DNA of 45,154 nt from CAYJLW01 sp964370965 (GTDB lineage: Bacteria; Actinomycetota; Acidimicrobiia; UBA2766): contig CAYJLW010000029.1 of assembly GCA_964370965.1 (NCBI GenBank), positions 1 to 45,154 of the forward strand, read 5' to 3'. The notes beneath the pieces were generated by a model. It was not told the origin of the DNA. It saw only the letters and a list, made by a program, of their open reading frames with translations, and ran no database searches. How positions within the stretch are numbered: the stretch's first letter is position 1; each line of letters opens with the position of its first letter. A program made the translations under genes and the position numbers. This document shows positions 10,401 to 22,400 of this stretch, one piece after another.

Positions 10401-13400
10401 ACCGGCGTCGCCGCGTCGGTAGTCGTGCCGTCGCCGAGCCGGCCCGAGCCGTTGGCGCCCCAGCAGCGCACCGACCCGTCGGTCGCCCGCGCACACGTGT
10501 GATCGGCGCCCGCGGACACCCCCGCCGCGTCGGCCACACCCACAACCGTGACCGGGACCGCGCTCGAGGCCGTGGCGCCCGTGCCCAACTGGCCGGAACC
10601 GCCCCGGCCCCAACACCGCAGCGTGCCGTCGGAGAGGACCGCGCACGCATGCCCGTCGCCCACGGTCACGTCCCGCACCGGCCCGTCGACGCCCGCCGCC
10701 GCGTCCGCCGACAGCGTGAACTCCGCACCCGAGAGCCCGTCGGGCGACCCCGCCACGCAGCCCACCAGCGGCACCTCCAGGCACGGCGACCACCAACCCA
10801 TCTCGGCCTCGGGTACCGCATGGGTGTCCAGGTCGAGGGCGACGCCAGCGACCTCGAAGACGTCCCAGGCGCTCGCCCGGCCGGCCGAGTCCACGGCCCG
10901 GACCCGGGGCTGCCACGTGCCGGCCTCGCCGTAGACGTCAGTGGCCGTGACGCCGGTGACCGAGGCCGCGTCGGGGACGTCCGTGGTGGCGTCGACCGCC
11001 CCGTCGCCGTCGAAGTCCCACTCCAGGCGGTCGACCAACACGCCTCCCGACGCGTCCGCCGACGCGTCCGCCCTGAGGGTGAAGACCGTCCAGGGACGGC
11101 CGTCGGGCGACCCCGGCACGCAGCCCAGGAGCGGCAGTGAGAAGCAGGGCGAGAAAGCCCCCATGGTGGCGGTGGGCAGGTCCCAATCGGTCACCAGGTC
11201 CCGGGGCACCCCTGCGGGGTCGTACCGGTCCCAGGCACCGGCCACACCCTGGGTGTCGACGACGCGCACCTGGGGATGCCAGGTGCCCGCCGCCCCGTAG
11301 GCGTGGGTGGTGGTGACCCCGGCGACCGACAGCGCATTGGGAACGTCAGTGGTCTCGTCCACCGCCCCGTCGCCGTCGAAGTCCCACTGGAGGCGGTCGA
11401 CCAGCTCTGCGGTGGCGTCCGCCCCGAACGTGAAGGTGGTGTCGGGCCGGCCGTCGCGGGGATCACCCGCTGCTACGAGCGGAGACCAGGCCTGCATCGT
11501 GGCCGCAGGCGTCGGGAACCGGGTCCTGAAGCCGATGGGCACACCCAGCACCTCGTAGGCGCTCCATTGGCCCACCACACCCCGCGTGTCGATGACCCGC
11601 ACCTGCGGGACCCACTCCCCCTCGACGCCGTAGACGTGGGTTGCGGTCACGCCCGCCACGGTCCGGGCATCGGCGACGTCGGTGGTCTCATCCACGGTGT
11701 CGTTGCCGTCGAAGTCCCACTCCAGGCGATCGACCAGCTCGGCAGTGGCGTCCGCGGTGAAGGTGAACGTGGTGAAGGGCGTACCGGCCACGCCGCCCTG
11801 CAGCCCGCTCACCTGGACCGGGGTATGCCGCTCCGTCGTCGTGCCGTCGCCGAGCTGGCCCCAGAAGTTGTTCCCCCAGCACTGCGCGCTCCCGCCGTTG
11901 CGCGCGGCGCACGTGTGGAACTCCCCTGCGGTCACCGAGAGGGCGCCGGTGAGCCCGCTCACCTGCACGGGCGTGGACCGGTACGTGGTGGTGCCGTCGC
12001 CGAGCTGGCCGGTGCCGTTGCCACCCCAGCACTGGGCGGTGCCGTCGGCGCGTACCGCACAGGTGTGGTAGTCGCCGGCCGCGACGACCTCCGCGTCGGT
12101 GAGCCCGCTCACTTGGACCGGCGTGGACCGGTTCGTGGTCGTGCCGTCACCGACCTGCCCTTCCGCGTTCCTGCCCCAGCAGCGGGCGGTGCGGTCCGAG
12201 AGCACCGCACAGGCCTGGAAACCGCCGGCGCTGATCGCCACGGCGTTCGTGATGCCACTGACCTGCACCGGAGTCAGCCGGGTCGTGGTCGTGCCGTCGC
12301 CGAGCTGGCCCGCTTGGTTGGCACCCCAGCACCACATCGTGGCGTCGGTCCGCAGGGCACAGGAGTAGGCGAAGCCCGCATCGACGGCCACGGCGTTGGT
12401 GATACCGCTGACCTGCACCGGGGTCAGCCGGGTCGTGGTCGTGCCGTCGCCGAGCGCGCCGTATTGGTTGCGGCCCCAGCACCAGACGGTGCCGCCGGTG
12501 CGAACGGCGCAGGTGTGGAGATACCCGGCGCTGATCGCCTCCGCGTCGGTGATACCGCTGACCTGCCCCGGGGTCAGTCGCTGCGTCGTGGTTCCGTCGC
12601 CGAGCTGGCCGTCGCTGTTGCGGCCCCAGCACAGGATGATGCCGTCGGCGCGCAGCGTGCACGTGTGGTCCTGGCCCCCCGCGACGGCCTCCGCGTCGGT
12701 GAGACCGCTCACGTGCACGGGGGTCACCCTCTGGGTGGTCGTGCCGTCCCCGAGCTGACCGTATTGGTTGCGGCCCCAGCAGAGCACCGACCGGTCGGCG
12801 GCGATCGCGCAGGTGTGGTCCAGGCCGTCGGCGATCCTCACCGCGTTGGACGCCAAGCCCGGCGCCGGGTCCGGAGCGTGCATCGTCGCCGCGGGGGTCG
12901 CCCACTCGGTTGTCAGCTCGGGCTCCAACCCGTCGACGTCGAGGCGATCCCACAGGGTTCGCCTGCCGTTCACGGTCACCGCGCGCACCCGGGGCCGCCA
13001 GGACCCCGGCGTGCCGTAGGTGTGGGTCGCCGTGCCGCTCACCGACGCACCGTCGGAGACGTCGGTGGTCCCGTCCACGGTGCCGTCGCCGTCGAAGTCC
13101 CACTCAAGGGCATCGACCCCGCCGTTGTCTGCGACGTCGGCGGTGGCGTCGGCGGTGAGGGTGAATTCCTCGAGGGCCGTGCCGTCCGGGTCCCCGTTCG
13201 CACAGCCGATCACGGGCACCTCGTAGCAGGGAGACCACCAGCGCATCGTCACCGAGGCGTCCACGGTGTCGAGGTCCACGGGCACGTCTGAGACCCGGAG
13301 GCGGTCCCACGGCCCGACCGTCTCGCCGTTACCCACCGCACGGACCCCGGGCTGCCAGGAGCCCTCCTCGTTGTAGGTGTGGGTCGTCGTGGCACCAGTG

Positions 13401-16400
13401 ACCGACAGACCGGACGCCGGCTGCGACGCGTCCGGGCTCCCGTCGCCGTCGAAGTCCCACTCCAGGCGGGAGAGGAGACCGGCCCAGACGACCGCGACCG
13501 GAGTCCACCGCTCCGTCGTCGTGCCGTCCCCGACTTGGCCCCACTGATTTCGGCCCCAGCAGCGAGCGGTGCCGTCGGCGAGCAGAGAGCACGTGCCAGC
13601 GTCGCCCGCGCTGATGGCCACTGCGTTGGTGAGACCGCTCACGGGAACGGGGGTGAGCCGCTGCGTGGTGGTGCCGTCGCCGAGATTGCCGTAGGTGTTG
13701 TAGCCCCAGCAGCGGCCGGTGCCGTCGGTGAGAACGGCGCACGTGTCCCAGCCGCCGGCGCTGATCCCGATCGCGCCCGAGAGGCCGGTGACGGGGACGG
13801 GGGTCAGCCTCGTTGTCTGCGTGCCGTCGCCGAGCTGGCCGCTCGAGTTCGTACCCCAGCAGCGGGCCGTGCCGTCAGAGAGGACCGCGCAGCTGTGCGT
13901 GTCACTGCCACGGCCGGCGCTGATGGCCACTGCGTTGGTGAGCCCGCTCACGGGGACGGGGGTATGCCACTCCGTCGTCGTGCCGTCGCCGAGCGCACCG
14001 AAGTGGTTGTAGCCCCAGCAGCGGCCGGTGCCGTCGGTGAGCAGAGCGCACGTGTGTCCCATGTTGCCGCCCGTGCTGATGGACACTGCGTTGGTGAGGC
14101 CGCTCACGGGGACGGGGGTGAGCCGCTGCGTGGTCGTGCCGTCCCCGAGCTGGCCGCGGAGGTTGCTCCCCCAGCAGCGGGCGGTGCCGTCCGAGAGGAC
14201 CGCGCACGTGTAGTAGTAGCCCGCGCTGATCCCGGTCGCGCCCGAGAGGCCGCTCACCTGGACCGGCGTGGACCGGTCGGTGGTGGTGCCGTCGCCGAGA
14301 TTGCCGTTGTTGTTGGCGCCCCAGCACCAGACGGTGCCGTCGGAGCGCAACGCGCAGGCATGGCTGCGGAATGTGCTCACCTGGGTCACGTTGGAGAGGC
14401 CGCTCACCATGACGGGGGAGTGGCGCTCCGTGGTGGTGCCGTCGCCGAGCTGGCCGTTGTTGTTGGCGCCCCAGCAACGAGCGGTGCCGTCCTGGCGAGC
14501 AGCACACGTGAAGCCTCCATTGGCGTCGATGCCGGTGAACTGATGCGGCCAGCGCTCTCCGGTGGCGTCGGCGGTGAGGGTGAACTCCTGGTCGGCTCCG
14601 CCGTCGGCGCTCCCCGGCTCACAGGGGCCGTCCCCGGGGAAGCACGGCGACCACCAGCCCATCGTGGCCGCGGGCGGGAGCGTCCCGATGTCCAGCCAGG
14701 GCCGGACGGGGATCCCGGCCACGTCGACCTCGAGGACAGCCCAGGCGCTCTGGGTCCCCCGGGTGTCCACCGAGCGCACCTGTGGCTGCCACGAGCCCTG
14801 GACCCCGTAGGTGTGCGTGGCGGTGGCCCCGGTGACCGAGGGGGCGTCGGGGACGTCCGTGGTGGCGTCGACGGCACCGTCGCCGTCGAAGTCCCACTCC
14901 AGCCGGTCCACAGCCGGGGCGCCGGTGGCGTCGGCAGTCAACGTGAACTCGGTCTCCTCCGTGCCGTCGGACCCTCCGCCCACCGAGCAGGCGCCGTCCT
15001 CACGGAAGCAGGGGGACCACCAGCCCATCGTGGCGGTCGCCGCCGCCCACTCGACGTCGATCGTGTCGGGGGTGCCGTCGACCCGGAGGCGGTCCCACGC
15101 GCTCGCCGTCCCGCCCGTGTCGATCGCTCGCACCCTGGGGACGAAGCTCCCGGCCGTAGCGTAGGTGTGGGTGGCGGTCACCGTCGCCGCCGGCGCGTCG
15201 GCGACGTCGTCGCTCTGGTCTGCGGTGCCGTCGCCGTCGAAGTCCCACTCGACCCTGTCCACGCTTGCGTCGGCAGCCACCTCTGCAGCGAGAGTGAACT
15301 CCGTCGAGGTGGTGCCGTCGGGAGATCCCGGCACACAGATGCCCGCCACGTCGAAGCACGGCGACCAGTCCTGCATCGAGGCGTCGACGTCGACCACGTC
15401 GAGGTCGACGGGCGCGCCGCCGACCTCGAGGCGCGCCCACTGCCCGGGCAAGCCTCCGTCGTCCACCGCCCGGACGCGGGGCTGGTACGTGCCGGTCGAG
15501 GGGTAGGTGTGGGTGGCGGTGACACCAGAGACCGAGAACGCGTCGGGGACGTCGGTGGTGGCGTCGACGCTGCCGTTCCCGTCGAAGTCCCACTGGAGGA
15601 GGTCGACCCGGCGCGTTGCCGGGGACGTGACGCCGGCGGCGACCGGCGTGTACCGGTCGGTGGTCGTGCCGTCGCCGACCTGGCCGGCCCAGTTCTCTCC
15701 CCAGCACCAGAACGTGCCGGTGGGCAGCGCGGCGCAGGAGTGCGCCCCGCCGGCACCCACCGACCGGGCACCGGAGAGCCCGCTCACCTGCACCGGCGTG
15801 TACCGGTCGGTGGTGGTGCCGTCGCCGAGCTGTCCGGCCCAGTTCCCGCCCCAGCACCGGACCGTGTCGTCGCTGCGCACCGCACAGGTGTGACCGTCCC
15901 CGGCCGCGAGGGCGTCCGCAGCGCTGAGCCCGCTCACCTGCACGGGGGTCAGGCGGTTCGTGGTGGTGCCGTCGCCGAGCTGGCCGGAGCCGTTCAGCCC
16001 CCAGCACCAGACCGTGCTGTCGGAACGCACCGCACAGGAGTGCTCAATGCCTGCGGCCACGGAACGGGTGCCGGTGAGCCCGCTCACCTGCACGGGGGTC
16101 AGCCTCTGGGTGGTGGTGCCGTCGCCGAGNNNNNNNNNNNNNNNNNNNNNNNNNNNNNNNNNNNNNNNNNNNNNNNNNNNNNNNNNNNNNNNNNNNNNNN
16201 NNNNNNNNNNNNNNNNNNNNNNNNNNNNNTGAGCCCGCTCACCTGCACGGGGGTCAGCCTCTGGGTGGTGGTGCCGTCGCCGAGCTGGCCGTTCGCGTTC
16301 CAACCCCAGCACCAGACCGTGCCGTCGGTGCGCACGGCACAGCTGTGGTACTGGCCCCCGGCGACAGCCTCCGCGCCGGTGAGGCCACCGACCGGGACCG

Positions 16401-19400
16401 GCGACAGCCTCGTCGTCGTCGTGCCGTCGCCGATCTGGCCCCGGTCGTTCCACCCCCAGCACCACACCGCCCCGTCGGCCCGCGCGGCGCACGAGTGGCC
16501 GTAGGCCGCGGTCACGGACGGAGAGGCCACGAGGCCGCTCACCGGGACCGGGGTCAGGCGTGTCGTGGTGGTGCCGTCGCCGACCTGGCCGGAGCCGTTG
16601 TACCCCCAGCACCACACCCCGCTGTCGGAACGCAGCGCGCAGGCGTGGCTGTCCCCGGTGCCGACGGCGGCAACCGGCCCCATTCCGACTCGCACAGGGA
16701 TCAGCCTGTCTGTGGCGGTGCCGTCGCCGAGCTGGCCGGCGCCGTTGTCGCCCCAGCACCAGAGCGTGCCGTCGGTGCGCGCCGCGCACGAGTACCTGTC
16801 GCCGCCGGCGACGGCATTCGCCCCACTGAGCCCGCTCACCTGCACCGGCGTGGACCGGCTCGTGGTGGTGCCGTCGCCGAGCTGGCCGTCGAAGTTCCGG
16901 CCCCAGCACCGGGCTGTGCCGTCGGTGCGCGCGGCGCAGGTGTGACCGTAGCCAGCGGTCACCGAGCGGATGTCGGTGAGCCCGCTCACCTGCACCGGCG
17001 TGGACCGGTTCGTCGTGGTGCCGTCGCCGAGCTGGCCGAAGGTGTTGTCGCCCCAGCACCGGGCTGTGCCGTCGGTGCGCGCCGCGCAGGTGTGACCGTA
17101 GCCAGCGGCGACGGCCTCCACGCCGGCGAGCCCGCTCACCTGCACGGGGGTCAGCCGCTGCGTGGTGGTACCGTCGCCGAGCTGGCCGACGCTGTTCCCG
17201 CCCCAGCAGCGCGCCGTGCCGTCGCCAAGCAGGGCGCAGGTGTGCACCCCCCCGGCGCTGATCGCCACGGCGTCGGTGAGGCCGCTCACCTGCACGGGGG
17301 TCAGGCGATTCGTCGTGGTGCCGTCGCCGAGCTGGCCGTTGGCGTTGTAGCCCCAGCACCAGACCGTGCCGTCGGAGCGCGCCGCGCAGGTGTGACCGGT
17401 GCCTCCGGCCACCGAGCGGACGTCGGTGAGCCCGCTCACCTGCACCGGCGTGGACCGGTTCGTTGTGGTGCCGTCGCCGAGCTGGCCGTTGGCGTTGTAG
17501 CCCCAGCACCAGACCGCCTTGTCGATGCCGACCGCGCACGAGTGGTACTGCCCGCCGTCCACGTCCGTCGCCCGGAGGGTGGCACCGGCCGCCGATGCGT
17601 CGGCGGTGAACGTGAACTCGGTCGAGATGCTCCCGTCGGGCGAGCCCGGCTCGCAGCCGGTCCCGCCGCCGGGGCAGGGCGACCACCAGTCCATGGTGGC
17701 ACTCGGCGCCGCCCGGCCGGTGTCGAGGTCCACGGCGGCGCCATCGACCTCGAGACGGTCCCACTCGCTCACGGTGCCGTGATCATCGACGCTGCGCACC
17801 TGGGGGTACCAGTACCCAAGCGTCCCGTAGGTGTGCGTGGTGGTCACCCCGGCGGCGGACTCGGCGTCGGGGACGTCGGTGGTCCCGTCCACGGTGCCGT
17901 CGCCGTCGAAGTCCCATTCGAGGCGGTCGAGGAGGTCGCCGGTGCCGTCCGCGGTGAGGGTGAAGGCGGTGTCGGGGGCCCCGTCGGGCGAGCCCGGCAC
18001 GCACCCGAGGAGGGGCAGCTCGAAGCAGGGGCTCCACCAGCCCATGGTCGCGGTCGGAGGCCGGTAGCCGGCGTCGAGGTCGACGGTGAGGGGCCCGACG
18101 CGGAGCTTGTCCCACGCGCCCTGGAGGCCGTTGGCGTCGACGGGGCGCACCCGGGGCTGGAAGGCGCCGACCGTGCCGTAGGTGTGGGTGGCCGACACCC
18201 GGGCCGTCGTGGGCGCGCCGGGGATCTGGGCGGTCTCGTCGATGGTGCCGTCGCCGTCGACGTCCCACTCCACGCCTGCCAGGCCGTCGGGAGCTGCCAG
18301 GTCGGCGTTGAGGGTGAAGGCCTGCTCGGGACGGCCGTCGGGCGCGCCGGGCAGGCAGAGCCCCGCCACCTGGTAGCACGGAGACCACCAGTCCATCGCC
18401 GCCTGGGTCGCCACGGTGTCGAGGTCGACGGCGAGGGGCCCGGCCTTCAGGCGGTCCCAGGGGCTGCGCGAGCCGGTGGCCGAGAGCGCCCGCACCCGGG
18501 GCCGGAACGACCCCGCCCGCCCGTAGGTGTGGGTGGCGGTCACATGCGCGCTGGTCGGGTGCCCGGGGACCGTGGTTGTCGTGTCGACCGTGCCGTCGCC
18601 GTCGAAGTCCCACTCCACCCCCGCGAGGCCGGCCACGGCGTCGACGTCGGCCTGGAAGCCGAACTCGGTGTCGGCCCCGCCGTCGGGCTCGCCGGGGGCA
18701 CAGCCGGCACCTGGCGCCTCGTAGCACGGCGTCCACCAGCGCATCTGGGCCCGCACGTCGAGGACGTCGAGGCTGACTTGCTCGCCGTCGGCGCTCACGC
18801 GGGCCCAGGCGCCCGCGCGGCCGTCGACGTCGACGGCCCGCACGTCCGGCCGGTAGGAGCCGGCGAAGCGGTAGGCGAACGTGGCGGTGGCGTCGGTAAC
18901 CGTCTCGGCGTCGGGATCGACATCGGTGGTGGCATCGACGGTGCCGTCGTTGTCGAAGTCCCACTCCAAGGCGTCGATGAGCGCGACGCCCGCGCCGCCC
19001 AGCGTCTCGGGTGTGACGGGGTCGGCGCTGTCGGCGCCGGTGCCGTCGCCGAGCCGGCCCGATCCCCCGGCACCCCAGCACCGCGGCGTCGTGTCGGTGA
19101 GGAGCGCGCACGCGTGAGCGCCGCCCGCGGCGACCTCGGCGACGCCGGGGAGCCCGGCCACGGGGACGGGGGTGGCGCTGTCGGAGCTCGCGCCGCTCCC
19201 GAGCCGGCCGTTGCCGCCGGCGCCCCAGCACGACACCGTGCCGTCCCCGAGCGCCGCGCAGGTGTGAGCCGCTCCCGCGGTGACGTCCTGGGCACCGGAG
19301 AGGCCCGTGACCGCGACCGGGGTCGGGCTCGACACCGTCGCCCCGTTCCCGAGACGACCGTTGGCGCCGGCGCCCCAGCACCTTGCCGTGCCGTCGTCCA

Positions 19401-22400
19401 TCGCCGCGCAGGTGTGGGACCCGCCGGCGGCGAGGGCCGCCACGCCGGTGAGGCCCGAGACCGCCACCGGGTTGGGGCGATCGGCCGTCGAGCCGTTGCC
19501 GAGCTGGCCGTGGGAGTTGTTGCCCCAACAGCGGGCGGTGCCGTCATCCAGGAGGGCACAGGTGTGGGCGCCTCCTGCCGACAGCGCGCCAATCCCTTCG
19601 AGGCCTTCGACGGCCACGGGGACGGTGCTGGACTGGGCGGAGCCGTTGCCCAGGCGGCCATTGGCCCCCGCGCCCCAGCAGCGGGCCGTTCCGTCGGCGA
19701 GGAGCGCGCAGGAGTGCCCGTCTCCGGCGGTCACCGCCACGGCATCCGAGAGCCCGACGACCTCCACCGGCGTGGAGCTGGAGAGGGGCAGGCCGGAGCC
19801 GAGCTGGCCCGAGCCGCCCTCGCCCCAGCAGCGCACGGTGCCGTCGGCCAGGGCCGCGCAGGCGTGGCCGCCGCCCACCGCCACGTCCACGGCGTCGGCG
19901 AGGTCCTCCACACCCACCGGGGTCAAGCGGTCCGCGGCGCCGCCGTCGCCGACCTGGCCGGAGGAGCCCTCGCCCCAGCAGCGCACGGTGCCGTCCCAGA
20001 GAACGGCGCAGGACGTCTCCGCGCCCGCCGCCACGGTGCGCACGGCCTTGGACTCCACCGCCTGCGCGGACGCGGTGAAGGTGAACGTGTCGGACGTGAA
20101 GCCATCGGGGCTGCCCGAGGCGCACGCGCCCGCGACCTCGAAGCAGGGATCCCACCAGGCCATCGTGGCTTCGGGGCCGGGCAGGACGACGTCAAGGGCG
20201 ATCTCGAGGCCGCCGACGCCGAGGGTGTCCCAGGCGCCGACGTTGCCGCGGGAGTCGACGGCACGCACGCGGGGCCGCACCGTCGCTTCGCGCCCGTACG
20301 CGTGGCGGGCCGTCACACCGCTCAGGGACGGGGCGTCGGGGACGTCGGCCGTCTCGTCGACGCTCCCGTCCCCGTCGAAGTCCCACTCCACGAGGTCGAC
20401 CTCGGGCTCGGCGCCCACGTCCGCGCTGAACGTGAACTCGGTCCAGGGCTCGCCGTCGGGCGCACCGGGCAGGCACTGGGCGCCGTCGAGGGTGTGGCAC
20501 GGCGACCACCAACCCATCTGCGCGGTCGGGCGGAACAGCTCGGTGTCGAGGCCCACCTCGACACCGCCGTCGTCGAGGCGGTCCCAGGCGCCCACGTTGC
20601 CCTCGGTGTCCACTCCCCGGACCTGCGGGTAGAACGTGCCCTCCACCAGGTAGGTGTGGGTGGCCGTCACGTCGACGACCGCCGGGGCGTCCTCCACGTC
20701 CGTTGTGGCGTCGACGGTGCCGTCGGCGTCGAAGTCCCACTCCAGGCGGTCCACGGCCGTGCCCGCCGCCGCGTCCGCCGCGAAGATGAAGCTCGTGAGG
20801 TCGCTGCCGTCGGGAGCGCCCGGCAGGCACGCCCCGCCCTCCTCGTGGCACGGCATCCACCAGCCCATCGTGGCGGTCACCGCCACGGTCTCGAGCGGCT
20901 CGTCGACACCGGCGACGACCTGGAGGCGGTCCCAGGCGCTCGGCGCCCCGGTGCCATCGACGACCCGCACCCGGGGCAGGAAGGACCCCACTGTCCCGAA
21001 CGTGTGGGACGCGGACACGGTCGCAGCCTGCGGCAGCCCCGCGACCGGCGTGGTGGTGTCGGTGACGCCGTTCCCGTCGAAGTCCCACTCCGCCTCCGCG
21101 ACGCCGGCCTCGGCCGCGACATACGCGGTGAACGTGAACGGCTGGGCGGAGAAGCCGTCGGGGGCGCCCGCCACGCAGCCCACGAGCGGCACGTCACGGC
21201 AGGGCGACCACCAGCCCATCGTGGCGCGCGCCGTCACCGCCTCGAGATCCACCGGAACGCCGCCGACCTCGACACGGTCCCAGGCACCGGTGCGGCCGCC
21301 GGCACCCACAGCGCGCACCTGCGGCGCCCAAACACCCGCAGACCCGTAGGTGTGGGTGACAGAAACGTCGGCCACCTCTCTGGCGTCGGTGACGTCGCTC
21401 ACCGCGTCCACGGCGCCGTCGCCGTCGAAGTCCCACTCCAGGCGCTCCACGAGCGGGATCCCGAACGCGGAGACGCCCACTGCCGCCGGGGTGAGCGCGT
21501 CGGCAGTGCCGCCCGTGCCGAGGCGGCCGCCGGCGCCCTCGCCCCAGCAGTGCAGGGCGCCGTCGAAGGCGGCCGCGCACGAATGCGCGTCACCCGCCGC
21601 GACCGACTCGACGCCGGTGAGACCCGGCACCCCGACAGGGCTGCGTTCGGAGCTTCGCCCGCCCGTGCCCAACTGACCGTCGAGACCCGCGCCCCAACAC
21701 GACACCGTCCCGTCGGTGAGCGCCGCGCACGTGTGGGACCCGCCCGCCGCCACGTCGGACGCCGAGACGTCGGGGACCTCGACCGGGTTGTAGGCATTCG
21801 CGACACCGCCGTTACCCAAGCGGCCCGACGCCCCCTTCCCCCAGCACCAGACACTGTCGTCGGCGCGGACCGCGCACGCATGCGCAGCGCCGACACCGAT
21901 CGTCTCCACCAGGTCGAGCGCACTGCCGCCGGTCGTGACCTGCACCGGGGTCGTGCGGTCGGTGTCACTGCCGTTGCCCAGGCGGCCGTCGCCGCCCGCG
22001 CCCCAGCACCGCACCGTGCCGCCGGCCAACACCGCACACGAATGCGCCGCGCCCATGTCGAGCGAGCGGGCATCCGCGAGGCCCGAGACCGGCACCGGCA
22101 CCGCGGAGTCGCCGGTGCCGCCGTTGCCCAGGCGGCCGTTGGCGCCGGCGCCCCAGCACCGCACCGTGCCGCCGGCCAACACCGCACACGAATGCGCCGC
22201 GCCCATGTCGAGCGAGCGGGCATCCGCGAGGCCCGAGACCGGCACCGGCACCGCGGAGTCGCCGGTGCCGCCGTTCCCCAGGCGGCCGTTGCCGCCCGCG
22301 CCCCAGCACCACACCGTGCCGTCCTCGCGCAGCGCGCACGTGTGCGCCGCCCCGGCCGCGACCGTCACCGCCTGGGTGAGGTCCGAGACCCGGCCGGGTT

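Noticed and set aside
16230..17764. Minus-strand frame continuing from the downstream half of the giant gene across the gap to 17764
   Set aside because: Upstream of the gap this frame is Arg-rich nonsense (RRRHHEPVHAGAG). The real RCC1 frame there is the one from 31986. The join is produced by the arbitrary 100-N length.
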